Assembly: GCF_012971725.1 (NCBI RefSeq)
Contig: NZ_CP048833.1
Span: 3,100,001 to 3,164,000 of the forward strand
Direction: 5' to 3'
DNA: 64,000 nt
DNA from: Pseudomonas multiresinivorans
Lineage (GTDB): Bacteria > Pseudomonadota > Gammaproteobacteria > Pseudomonadales > Pseudomonadaceae
Of this stretch, positions 8,369 to 15,864 are shown piece by piece (the first letter of the stretch is position 1; every line of letters starts with the position of its first letter). The translations under genes and the position numbers were made by a program. The notes beneath the pieces are model-generated. The model was given only the letters and a program-made list of their open reading frames with translations. It was not told the origin of the DNA and ran no database searches.

Positions 8369-8398
8369 GCCGCAAGCGCCTCACCGGGCGCTTGCGGC
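8369..8398 (+). terminator. Hairpin after putA, likely terminator
   Basis: A perfect 12-bp stem (8369-8380 with 8387-8398) and six-base loop begins 8 bases after the putA stop. It has no long T-tract, so it may act with Rho or as an mRNA 3-prime end stabiliser. Confidence 0.6.
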
Positions 8399-8522
8399 AA
8401 GCTTTCGGCCGCGCCTGCGGCCATCCGGCCTGCCAGCCTTTCGGGTGGGGCTATCCGCTCCCGGCAGACCGTTCCCCTCGCGCCTTCGGCGCAAACCGTT
8501 TCGGGCTTCGTGCCCGGCACAA

Positions 8523-8545
8523 CGGCGGAGCTACCCGCTCCGCCG
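8523..8545 (-). terminator. Hairpin after the ten-gene operon, possible terminator
   Basis: A 9-bp perfect stem (CGGCGGAGC at 8523-8531, GCTCCGCCG at 8537-8545) with a five-base loop lies 18 bases beyond the stop of the ABC ATPase gene. The T-rich tail is weak. Confidence 0.45.
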
Positions 8546-8562
8546 CTTCCTTTCCCTGGGTT

Positions 8563-9408
8563 TCAGGCCGGCGCCGCGGTGCGGGTCAGTTGCTCCAGCA
8601 GTTCCAGGTCGGTACTCATGCCCGAGGTCTCGCGGATACGCGCGAGGATCTGCTTCTTCAGGGCGATGAATTCCGGAGCCATCTTCATGTCCTGATTCCG
8701 CTCGGCGGGCAGCGGCACCTCGTAGACGCTGTCGATGCGTCCGGGACGCGGCGCCATCAGCACCACGCGACCACCCAGATAGATCGCCTCGTCGACGTCG
8801 TGGGTGACGAACAGGATGGTGCTGTTCTCCAGCCGGTGCACGTGGCGGATCAGGTCGTGCATGACCTCGCGGGTTTGCGCGTCCAGCGCGCCGAAGGGCT
8901 CGTCCATCAGCAGTATCTGTGGCTTGGGCATCAGCGCGCGGGCAATCGCCACGCGTTGCTGCATGCCGCCGGACAACTGGCTGGGGTAGGCCTGGGCGAA
9001 GGCCGACAGGCCCATCAGGTTGAGCAGCGCGTCGGCGCGGCCGCTGGCCACTTCTATGTCCGCGTCGCCGCGCACGGTGTCGGAGACCACCTTGAGCCGG
9101 CGGCAGAACTTGATGTTCTCCATTACCCGCAGCCATGGGTACAGGCTGTAGTGCTGGAAGACCATGGCGCGGTCGATGCCGGGGCCGTCCACGGCGCGGC
9201 CGTCGACGAGGATTTCGCCGCCGCTGTGGCGCTCCAGCCCGCCGATGCTGCGCAGCAGGGTGGACTTGCCGCAGCCCGAGGCGCCAACGAAGGTGACGAA
9301 CTCGTTGGCGCGGATATCCAGGTTGATGTCCTGCAGTGCCTGCACATGGCGGCCCTGGCTGCTGAAGACCTTGTCGACGTGGCGGATGGCGATCTTGCTC
9401 TGGCTCAT
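8563..9408 (-). CDS. ABC transporter ATP-binding protein (SsuB/TauB/NrtD type)
   Basis: The 281-aa ATPase energises uptake by the permease and binding protein of the same operon. Walker A is GASGCGKST, the signature is LSGGMQQR, Walker B is ILLMDEPFGALD and the switch His is in VTHDVDEA. DEPFGALDAQTRE together with the VLMAPRPGRI segment is typical of the nitrate/sulfonate/taurine importer group. The start MSQSKIAIRHVDKVF was chosen because it begins the first ABC strand and is five bases after the permease stop; the frame stays open much further upstream (to 10188) but that is overlap with the permease gene. It is the last gene of the operon. Confidence 0.93.
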   Translation of the reverse strand: MSQSKIAIRHVDKVFSSQGRHVQALQDINLDIRANEFVTFVGASGCGKSTLLRSIGGLERHSGGEILVDGRAVDGPGIDRAMVFQHYSLYPWLRVMENIKFCRRLKVVSDTVRGDADIEVASGRADALLNLMGLSAFAQAYPSQLSGGMQQRVAIARALMPKPQILLMDEPFGALDAQTREVMHDLIRHVHRLENSTILFVTHDVDEAIYLGGRVVLMAPRPGRIDSVYEVPLPAERNQDMKMAPEFIALKKQILARIRETSGMSTDLELLEQLTRTAAPA

Positions 9409-9413
9409 GCCGG

Positions 9414-10244
9414 TTACCTCTTCATCCAGGGGAAGGCCGCCCGGCCGAGCCAGCGGAATGCCTGGTCGGTGAGCAGGCCGATGACGCCGATCAGCAGGAT
9501 GCCGGCGAAGATCTTGTCGGTCTGCATGTAGCGCTGCGCCTTGAGGATGGCGTAGCCGAGGCCCGAGTTGGCGGCCACCAGTTCGGCCACCACCAGGTAG
9601 GTCCAGGCCCAGCCGCAGGTGATGCGCAGGGTGTCGAGCAGCGCCGGGCGCGCCGAGGGCAGTACCACCAGCTTGATGATTTCCGCGCGGCTGGCGCCCA
9701 TGGTCTGCGCCGCCTCGATCTGCGCCATGGGCACCCGGCGCACGTCCTCGGCGACCATCAGCACCATCTGGAAGAAGGTGCCGATGAAGATGATCAGCAC
9801 CTTGGAGCCTTCGTCGATGCCGACCCAGAGCATCACCAGCGGGATGAACGCCACCGCCGGCATGTAGCGGATGAAGTCGGTGAGCGGTTCGAGGAACGCC
9901 TGCACCGGGCGATAGGTGCCGATGTACAGGCCGATGGGAAGGGCGATCACCGCCGAGGCGAGGAAGCCGCCCATGACCCGGTAGACGCTGATGGCGATAT
10001 CGCCGACCAGGCCTTCGTCGCTCCACCAGTGGCCCAGGCGTGCGAGCACGGCGTCGGGGCTGGGGAAGAACATCGGGTTGGTCAGCCCCAAGGCGCCGCA
10101 GGCCCACCAGAGCACCACGGGCAGCAGCAGGCCTGCGCTGGCCAATGCCCAGAAGGCGCCGCGCGGCAGGTCGCCGCGAATCACCCACCAGTGCTGGCGG
10201 GCAGGTTGCGCCAGTGGGCGCGGCAGGGGTTGGTGGGCGGTCAT
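9414..10244 (-). CDS. ABC transporter permease (SsuC/TauC type)
   Basis: The 276-aa inner-membrane protein has about six transmembrane segments and the BPD_transp_1 coupling (EAA) loop EAAQTMGASRAEIIKLVVLPSARPALLDTLR. The N-terminal NPMFFPSPDAVL and the ITCGWAWTYLVVAELVAANSGLG segment are characteristic of the sulfonate/nitrate/taurine permease group. It forms the channel for the substrate delivered by the binding protein encoded at the head of the operon. Its ATG overlaps the stop of the upstream gene (ATGA), indicating translational coupling. The substrate is not readable from sequence. Confidence 0.93.
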   Translation of the reverse strand: MTAHQPLPRPLAQPARQHWWVIRGDLPRGAFWALASAGLLLPVVLWWACGALGLTNPMFFPSPDAVLARLGHWWSDEGLVGDIAISVYRVMGGFLASAVIALPIGLYIGTYRPVQAFLEPLTDFIRYMPAVAFIPLVMLWVGIDEGSKVLIIFIGTFFQMVLMVAEDVRRVPMAQIEAAQTMGASRAEIIKLVVLPSARPALLDTLRITCGWAWTYLVVAELVAANSGLGYAILKAQRYMQTDKIFAGILLIGVIGLLTDQAFRWLGRAAFPWMKR

Positions 10245-11005
10245 GGCGTCACCTCCTCGGGGAGCAGGGGCAGTTCGCAGGGTTGCCAGCCACCGACGGG
10301 CGGCGTGGCGCCGAGGCTGTTCAGCCAGGTGGCGTCGGCCAGCAGTTCGGGGTGGTCCGGATCGACTGTGGAGGACAGCAGGTCGGCGCCGATGCGGGAG
10401 GGCAGGGTGGACAGTTCGATCTTCCAGGGCGTTTCACCGCCGTGGTGGCGCCCGAACGACAGCTCGAAATCCAGCAACTCCGGGTGGTCGCTGTCCAGCA
10501 GGGCGGCCAGTGAGTCGGCCATCGGCAATGCCTGGCGGCGGCCGGCGGCGAACAGGAAACAGTCGCCGGCCAGCAGCAGGCAACCCTGGCGGCCATCTGC
10601 GGCGCTTAACCACACGCCGCGATTGCGCCCGATGGATTCCGGCAGGCGCTCCCAGACTTCGTGGTAGCTGCCATCCAGGCCGTCTTCCAGCACTTTTTCG
10701 CTGCTTTCGAAGTGCATCCGCCCGATGTCCTCGCCGCCATTGGGTGGCTGGAAGTCGATTGCCCGGTGCCACTGGCAAATGTCGCCGGTGATCTCGGTGA
10801 TACCGGCGAATCCCGCCTGGGCGGCCATTGCGCTGGGTGATTGAGGCGCGGGCAGGGGAATGCGCAGGTCGGCGAACAGGCGCTCGGTCTGCAGCCAGTA
10901 GACGCGGGTGCTGGTGTCGCGGACGCCCGCCGTGGTGGTCAGCAGGGTGCGTTGCCAGACGCCGAGGTAGGCGGGCGGCACCGGGGAAACATTCAGGCCA
11001 GGCAT
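10241..11005 (-). CDS. Unrecognised conserved-looking protein in catabolic operon (254 aa)
   Basis: The start MPGLNVSPVPPAYLGVWQRTLL follows GGGAGGAAAACGC. The protein is soluble with no signal peptide, strand-rich, and has repeated aromatic and Asp/Glu motifs: LGVWQR, DTSTRVYWLQT, QAGFAGITEITGDICQWHR.IDFQPP, DIGRMHF, YHEVWER. Such a layout suggests a lipocalin-like or other beta-barrel ligand-binding fold, but I do not recognise the family and assign no function. It overlaps the cysteine hydrolase gene before it by 13 bases and the permease gene after it by 4, so it is firmly part of the operon and presumably acts on or binds the pathway compound. Confidence 0.78.
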   Translation of the reverse strand: MPGLNVSPVPPAYLGVWQRTLLTTTAGVRDTSTRVYWLQTERLFADLRIPLPAPQSPSAMAAQAGFAGITEITGDICQWHRAIDFQPPNGGEDIGRMHFESSEKVLEDGLDGSYHEVWERLPESIGRNRGVWLSAADGRQGCLLLAGDCFLFAAGRRQALPMADSLAALLDSDHPELLDFELSFGRHHGGETPWKIELSTLPSRIGADLLSSTVDPDHPELLADATWLNSLGATPPVGGWQPCELPLLPEEVTP

Positions 11006-11631
11006 GCGTTTTCCTCCCATTCGACGAGTACGCTCCGGCTGTCCAGCACCCGGCCGAACAGGCCGCCTTCCACCTCGACCATCGCCAGGGCGGCAGCGTG
11101 CAGTTCGGCACTGGGCGAGCCGCAGGCATCGCTCACCAGAGTACAGGCATAGCCCAGTTCCACCGCCGCGCGCAGGGTGGAGGAAACGCACACTTCGGTG
11201 GTCACCCCGCACAGCACCAGGTGGCCGATGCCGCGGCTGCGCAGCAGCAGGTCCAGGTCGGTGTAGGCGAAGGCGCTGTAGCCGGGCTTGTCGATCACCG
11301 GTTCGCCGGTCAGCGGGCGCAGTTCATCGATCAGGTCGTGGCCGTACTCGCCGCGCACCAGCAGGCGGCCCAGCGGACCCTGGTGGCCGATCGGCGCACC
11401 GGCGAACTCGGCGCGGTGGCGCTTGCTGGCGTGCAGGTCGCTGAGATCGGCGCGATGGCCTTCGCGGGTATGCACCACCAGCAGGCCAAGGCTGCGGGCG
11501 CTGTCCAGCAGCCGGGAGATGGCCGGAATCGGCGCGCGCAGGCGGTCGATGTCCAGCCCGGCCTGATCGGCGTAGCCGCCGGGGGCGCAGAAGTCGCGCT
11601 GCATGTCGATGACGATCAGGGCGGTGCTCAC
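10993..11631 (-). CDS. Isochorismatase-fold cysteine amidohydrolase, biuret-hydrolase-like
   Basis: The 212-aa protein has the catalytic triad of the cysteine hydrolase family: Asp9 (ALIVIDMQRDF), Lys115 (VIDKPGYSAF) and Cys148 (GVTTEVCVSSTLR). HTREGHRADLSDL, the LVRGEYGHDLIDEL segment and MVEVEGGLFG closely resemble, from memory, the biuret hydrolase BiuH of Rhizobium and related carbamoyl-amide hydrolases, so hydrolysis of a ureido or amide C-N bond is likely. The GTG start overlaps the TGA of the creatininase gene (GTGA) with AAGGAG upstream. Placed directly after a ring-opening amidohydrolase, it probably cleaves the opened product. Confidence 0.86.
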   Translation of the reverse strand: MSTALIVIDMQRDFCAPGGYADQAGLDIDRLRAPIPAISRLLDSARSLGLLVVHTREGHRADLSDLHASKRHRAEFAGAPIGHQGPLGRLLVRGEYGHDLIDELRPLTGEPVIDKPGYSAFAYTDLDLLLRSRGIGHLVLCGVTTEVCVSSTLRAAVELGYACTLVSDACGSPSAELHAAALAMVEVEGGLFGRVLDSRSVLVEWEENACLA

Positions 11632-12392
11632 AGGCGGAACTCCTTGCGCACGGCCTGGGCGATGCCGCCAACGATGTCGCGGGCCATACGCAGGCCCTTG
11701 TCGGCGCTGGAGCCGCGCGCCGAGGAGAGCACGCCCGACGGCGGCACCCACTCGGTGCGGCTGGGGTACATGTCGTAGGGCGGGAAGTCGGCGGGGCCGT
11801 CGTCGGGGATCAGGTCCAGGCGCACGAGGTTGGGCAGGTAGTGCAGCATCAGCGAGGTCTCGATCACCGCCGCGTGCTCCAGGGCGAAGCCGGGGAAGCC
11901 GTCGGGGAAGACGTCATTCAGAGTGGTCTCGCTGCAGAAATCCCAGTGCTCCAGGCGCATCACTTCCAGCGGGCTGGAAGGCCCCAGTTCGCGCAGCGCG
12001 AGCTGGATGCCTTCGGTGACGAACCATTGGTTCTCGTAATGGCCGTCCACCAATACCAGGCGGGTCACGCCGTGGCGGGCGAACTCGCGCACGGCGTCGC
12101 GGACCAGCGCAATCAGCGTCTGCCCGTCGAGGCTGGTGGTGCCGCAGAAATGCTGGCCGCCGCCGCACTTGGGCTGCGACTTGTAGCCATAGGAGAGCGC
12201 GGGCGCGACCAGCCCGTCGACCTGCCGGGCGACGTCTTCGCACAGCGCGCTGGCCAGCAGCGCGTCGGTGCCCAGCGGCAGGTGCGGGCCGTGCTGCTCG
12301 GTGGCGCCGCAGGGCAGGAATACCACGGGGGATTGCTCGCGCACCCGGCGCGCGTACTCGACCCAGCTGAGCTGGTCCATCCGGACAGTCAT
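11628..12392 (-). CDS. Creatininase-family cyclic amidohydrolase
   Basis: The 254-aa protein aligns by eye along its length with Pseudomonas creatininase (creatinine amidohydrolase), a cytoplasmic two-metal enzyme opening the creatinine ring. Metal ligands are visible: Glu32 and His34 (GATEQHGPH), Asp43 (GTDALL), His118 and Glu120 (DGHYEN). GYKSQPKCGGGQHFCGTTSLDG and LEHAAVIETSLMLHYLP are also family-typical. One active-site lid Trp of the P. putida enzyme (GWDIEH) appears as Phe here (GFALEH), so the substrate may differ from creatinine. The ATG overlaps the stop of the exporter gene (ATGA). No creatinase or sarcosine oxidase gene is nearby. Confidence 0.9.
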   Translation of the reverse strand: MTVRMDQLSWVEYARRVREQSPVVFLPCGATEQHGPHLPLGTDALLASALCEDVARQVDGLVAPALSYGYKSQPKCGGGQHFCGTTSLDGQTLIALVRDAVREFARHGVTRLVLVDGHYENQWFVTEGIQLALRELGPSSPLEVMRLEHWDFCSETTLNDVFPDGFPGFALEHAAVIETSLMLHYLPNLVRLDLIPDDGPADFPPYDMYPSRTEWVPPSGVLSSARGSSADKGLRMARDIVGGIAQAVRKEFRL

Positions 12393-13264
12393 GATTCGGC
12401 CTCGCAGAGAGTGGGGGAAGGTTCGGGTGAAGGGCGCGCGGCGATCAGTGCCGCGGCCAGTACCAGCGAGCCGCCGAGCCATTCGCGCATGCCCAGCTCG
12501 CGCTCGCCGATCCAGGCGGCGGTGAGCACCGCCACCAGCAGTTCGATCACCACCAGCACCGCAGCGCGGCTCGCCTCGACATGGCTGAAGCCGTATTGCG
12601 CCGCGCCCATGGCGGCCAGCCAGAACAGGCCGAAGGCGGCCAGTTGCAGCCATTGCTGCGCGTCTACGGCCGGTAGAGGTGTGCCTTGCAGCCAGCAGAA
12701 CAACCCGCCCAGCACGGCGCTGCCGATGAAGCCGACCACCGCCTTGCTGGTCAGCGGCACCTGCTCGGCGGCGCGGGTGGCCAGGTTGTTCAGGGCGAAG
12801 GCAAAGCCGGCGGAGAGCGCCAGCCAGTCGCTGGCGCCCAGCGGGCGGAAGGTTTCGCGGCTGACGCCCAGGGTCAGAGCGATGCCGCACATGGCCAGTA
12901 GTAGCGCGCCGAGGCGTGGCGGGGTGAGGCGTTCGCCGAACAGCACTCGGCCGCCGATCAGACCCCATACCGGCGCCAGATAGAACAGCAGCATGGCGCG
13001 CACCACGTCGCCCTCGGACAGCGCCGCCACCAGCCCCGCCGTGGCCCAGCCGCCGAACATGCAGATAGCCAGCAGGGCATTGCGTTGTGGCCACCATTGC
13101 CGGCGCTGGCGCAGTACCAGCGGAATGGCGACGAGGCTGAGCAGCCCGTAGGTGCAGAGCACCACCGGCATGCCGGACAGGCCCTGGCCGGCGAAGTGCG
13201 CCAGGGGTATCCAGCCCAGGCCCCAGAGGCTGGCGCCGAGCAGCAGGACGACCTCCGCGCGCAT
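12389..13264 (-). CDS. EamA (DMT) family transporter
   Basis: The 291-aa protein contains about ten hydrophobic helices arranged as two EamA repeats, starting MRAEVVLLLGASLWGLGWIPL and including the typical LFYLAPVWGLIGGRVLFGERLTPPRLGALLL and VLVVIELLVAVLTAAWIGEREL segments (a conserved Glu follows each repeat's penultimate helix). DMT proteins of this type export metabolites or amino-acid-like compounds across the inner membrane. It is coupled to both neighbours (TGATG at its start, ATGA at its end). In this operon it may export a pathway product or relieve toxicity; that is inference. Confidence 0.88.
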   Translation of the reverse strand: MRAEVVLLLGASLWGLGWIPLAHFAGQGLSGMPVVLCTYGLLSLVAIPLVLRQRRQWWPQRNALLAICMFGGWATAGLVAALSEGDVVRAMLLFYLAPVWGLIGGRVLFGERLTPPRLGALLLAMCGIALTLGVSRETFRPLGASDWLALSAGFAFALNNLATRAAEQVPLTSKAVVGFIGSAVLGGLFCWLQGTPLPAVDAQQWLQLAAFGLFWLAAMGAAQYGFSHVEASRAAVLVVIELLVAVLTAAWIGERELGMREWLGGSLVLAAALIAARPSPEPSPTLCEAES

Positions 13265-14013
13265 CACGCGCCCATCCAGGCGCCGCCATTGGCGCCGAGC
13301 ATCTGGCCGTGGAAGAAACTGGCTTCGGGCGAGACGAGGAACAGCACGGCCGCCGCGATTTCCTCGGGCTTGCCCAGGCGACCGGCGGGAATCGCCGTTT
13401 CGCGGGCGATCATCGCTTCGCTCATGTGCTCCACCGAGACCATCGGCGTGTCCACCGGCCCCGGCGCCACGCCGTTGATGCGGATGTGCGGGGCGAACTC
13501 GCGGGCCAGCGCCTTGGTCAGGCCGATCACTCCGGCCTTGGCCGCGCAATAGGCGGCGTAACGCTCGCGGCCGAGCTGGCCAAGTTCCGAGGCGATATTG
13601 ACCACGCAGCCATCCTCGCGCGCCTGCATGTGCGCCAGGGCGTGGCGGCAGCAGCGATAGACCGCCGTGAGGTCGACGCCGAGCAGCGCGGCCCAGTCGT
13701 CCTCGCTGGTGTCGAGAAAAGGTTTCTCCAGGATGATCCCGGCATTGTTCACCAGGATGTGCAGGTCGCCCTCGGCAAGCACGCGGGCGAACAGGGTCTC
13801 GACCTGCTGCGGCGCGGAAACGTCAGCTTGCACCGCGTAGGCCCGTCCGCCCGAGGCGGTGATGCTCGCCACCAGTGCGGTGGCGGCTTCGGGTTGGTCG
13901 AGGTGGTTGATCCATACCGTCGCACCGGCTCCCGCCAGCGCCAGGGCGATGGCGCGGCCGATACCCTGGGTGGCGCCGGTGACCAGCGCGGTCTGTCCTT
14001 CGAGCGGTTTCAT
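13264..14013 (-). CDS. SDR-family oxidoreductase (second SDR of operon)
   Basis: The 249-aa classical short-chain dehydrogenase/reductase has the cofactor loop TGATQGIGRAIA, the NNAG motif (ILVNNAGIILEKPF), catalytic Ser in NIASELGQ and the YCAAK active-site pair, and ends GGAWMGA. The NHLDQPEAA segment after beta2 hints at NADP(H) or NAD(H) without deciding. It resembles FabG-like and sugar or alcohol dehydrogenases. Start and stop are both fused to neighbours by TGATG junctions. It probably oxidises an alcohol made by the di-iron membrane enzyme of the operon. Confidence 0.91.
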   Translation of the reverse strand: MKPLEGQTALVTGATQGIGRAIALALAGAGATVWINHLDQPEAATALVASITASGGRAYAVQADVSAPQQVETLFARVLAEGDLHILVNNAGIILEKPFLDTSEDDWAALLGVDLTAVYRCCRHALAHMQAREDGCVVNIASELGQLGRERYAAYCAAKAGVIGLTKALAREFAPHIRINGVAPGPVDTPMVSVEHMSEAMIARETAIPAGRLGKPEEIAAAVLFLVSPEASFFHGQMLGANGGAWMGA

Positions 14014-14786
14014 CAATGCATGACCTCGCCATGGCTGACCGACAGCGCCTGGCCGGTGAGGGCGGTGGCCAGCGGGCTGCCGAGGAACAGGAAGGTGCCG
14101 GCCAGGTCCGCCGGCGTCAGCAGTTCGGGCACTGCCTGGGCGGCGAGTATCTGCGCCAGTTCCTCGGTTTCGCTGCGCCCATTGGCGGCGGCCATCACCG
14201 CGAGCGAGCGCATGGCCGCCTCGGTGGCGATCCAGCCGGGACACACGGCGTTGACGCGGATACGCCGTGGCCCGAGCTCCCAAGCCAGCGAGCGAGTCAG
14301 GCCGATCACCGCGTGCTTGCTGGCGACATAGGCGGAAAAGCCCGGCACGCCCTTCAGGCCCCAGATCGAAGCCTGGTTGATTACGCTGCTGCCGGCCTTG
14401 AGGCTCGGCAGCAGGGCGCGGGTCAGGCGCAGCATCGAGGCGACGTTGTTGTCCAGCAACGCCTGCCAGCGGCTGTCCGCTTCGCCATCCGGGTCGTCCA
14501 GCGGCGTGGCGTATTCCACGCCGGCATTGTTGATCAGCACGTCCAGCGGCGTGTCTTCGCGACCTGCGGCGAAAGCAGCGATGGCCGCGCTGTCGCCCAG
14601 GTCCAGGGCGTGGCTGCGCACATCGCACAGCGCTGCCAAGTCGTCGACAACTGCCGCCAAGGCAGCGGCGTTGCGGTCCAACAGCTCCAGTGTCGCGCCC
14701 TGTTCGGCGAATGCCCGCGCCAGGCCCTTACCGATGCCGCTTCCGGCACCGGTGATGAGCACGCGTTTGCCCCGGTAGTCGATCAT
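14013..14786 (-). CDS. SDR-family oxidoreductase (first SDR of operon)
   Basis: The 257-aa classical SDR has TGAGSGIGKGLA, LINNAGVEYATPL, a Ser in NQASIWGLKG and YVASK. The LELLDRN segment after beta2 places an Asp at the cofactor-specificity position, favouring NAD(H). PGWIATEAAMRSL forms the substrate loop, and the GQALSVSHGEVMH tail is typical. It starts two bases after the stop of the desaturase-type gene. It is clearly a different paralogue from the SDR that follows it, so two successive or alternative redox steps are expected. Confidence 0.91.
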   Translation of the reverse strand: MIDYRGKRVLITGAGSGIGKGLARAFAEQGATLELLDRNAAALAAVVDDLAALCDVRSHALDLGDSAAIAAFAAGREDTPLDVLINNAGVEYATPLDDPDGEADSRWQALLDNNVASMLRLTRALLPSLKAGSSVINQASIWGLKGVPGFSAYVASKHAVIGLTRSLAWELGPRRIRVNAVCPGWIATEAAMRSLAVMAAANGRSETEELAQILAAQAVPELLTPADLAGTFLFLGSPLATALTGQALSVSHGEVMH

Positions 14787-14788
14787 GC

Positions 14789-15811
14789 TCAGACCGCCGT
14801 CAGGAAGGAGACGCCCACGGCGCCGTAGAAGCCGTCGGCGCGGTCCTTGCCCTCGGGCGCCACCTCGCCGTAGTGGTCGTCGACCACGCGGCGCAAGCGG
14901 TGCCGATGGAAGCCCTTGAACAGCAGGTGCATCGGCAGAACCTGGGCGTAGCCGTCGCCATACAGCTCGTGGTGCAGTTTGCGCAGGCGGTACCAGGGCG
15001 CCACGGGCTTCTCGTGGTGGGCGTTGTGGTAGGCGAAGTTGAGCAGCAGCAGGTCGAGCACCGGCCAGCGCACCGAGACCACGTTGGAGTAGGTGTTCAT
15101 CTGCTCGTAAGTGCGGTCGCGAGACTTGTCGTCGGGGATCTTGCCGCCGTCCTCCAATACCGCGAAGGCGTCGTAGGTGTGCTGGTAGGCGTCGGTGAAG
15201 CGCAGCACGATGATCATCAGCGTCCAGGCGACGAAGTACAGCACCAGCGCCTTCAGCGAAACTGCCGCCACCAGGGCGAACAGTGCGCCGCGTACCAGCA
15301 GGGTCAGCGCCACCCGGCGGCGGTTGGCGCGATGGCGCGGGTTGTCGGTGATGAAGGGCAGCAGGATCACGTAGTAATGCATGATCAGCTCCACCGCCGG
15401 CACGTAGGCCCATTCCGCGGCCAGTACCAGGCTGCGGGCCCACCGCGGGCAGCGGGCGAGGAAGGCCTTGGTGTCGAAGGTGATCACGTCGGCGCGGTCG
15501 ACGTGGTGGCGCATGTGCTTGCGGCGCAGGTCCTGGAAGCCGGCGTAGCAACTGCCACAGAGCCAGCTGCAGGCCTCGCCGGCCCAGGTGTTGTGCGCCG
15601 GCTTGGCGAAAATGGTGCCGTGGGCGAATTCGTGGATCAGGTAGGCCGCGACGATCATCGCGTGGCCCAGCAGCAGGGTGCCGGCGGCGTTGAGCAGCCA
15701 GTTGTCGGCGAACAGCAGGGCGAAGCCGGCGGCATAGCCGCCAAAGGCATAGGCCAGGGCCAGGCTGTTGGGCAGTCGGCCATCGGCGTAGCGGTACAGG
15801 GACGCGGACAT
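14789..15811 (-). CDS. Fatty-acid-desaturase-type membrane di-iron enzyme
   Basis: The 340-aa integral membrane protein has the three histidine boxes of the desaturase/hydroxylase superfamily: HEFAH (residues 60-64), HMRHH (99-103) and HNAHH (262-266), plus His211 in DAYQHTYDAF, set between hydrophobic helices. It should use O2 and an electron donor to desaturate or hydroxylate a substrate at the inner membrane. RBS GGAGG is well placed. An ordinary acyl-lipid desaturase is possible, but its place between an importer and two dehydrogenases suggests a small-molecule hydroxylase or desaturase. No ferredoxin or reductase gene is adjacent. Confidence 0.85.
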   Translation of the reverse strand: MSASLYRYADGRLPNSLALAYAFGGYAAGFALLFADNWLLNAAGTLLLGHAMIVAAYLIHEFAHGTIFAKPAHNTWAGEACSWLCGSCYAGFQDLRRKHMRHHVDRADVITFDTKAFLARCPRWARSLVLAAEWAYVPAVELIMHYYVILLPFITDNPRHRANRRRVALTLLVRGALFALVAAVSLKALVLYFVAWTLMIIVLRFTDAYQHTYDAFAVLEDGGKIPDDKSRDRTYEQMNTYSNVVSVRWPVLDLLLLNFAYHNAHHEKPVAPWYRLRKLHHELYGDGYAQVLPMHLLFKGFHRHRLRRVVDDHYGEVAPEGKDRADGFYGAVGVSFLTAV

Positions 15812-15826
15812 GGATACCTCCGTGAG

Positions 15827-15851
15827 CGCTCCCGCCGTCCTGGCGGGAGCG
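15827..15851 (-). promoter_or_regulatory. Intercistronic stem-loop between binding protein and desaturase genes
   Basis: A perfect 10-bp stem (CGCTCCCGCC at 15827-15836, GGCGGGAGCG at 15842-15851) with a five-base loop lies in the only sizeable gap of the operon, just after the binding-protein stop. Such hairpins after periplasmic binding-protein genes usually protect the upstream mRNA and attenuate downstream transcription, giving excess binding protein. Confidence 0.6.
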
Positions 15852-15864
15852 GTGGCTGAGCGTC

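Noticed and set aside
4408..8520. A 1,370-codon open frame antisense to putA
   Set aside because: The sense strand encodes an unmistakable full-length PutA; the antisense product is Gln/His/Ala-rich composition noise typical of high-GC genomes.
8563..10188. A single 541-codon protein fusing permease-region sequence to the ABC ATPase
   Set aside because: The part upstream of 9408 is the permease gene read out of frame; the true permease occupies 9414-10244 and the ATPase starts at 9408.
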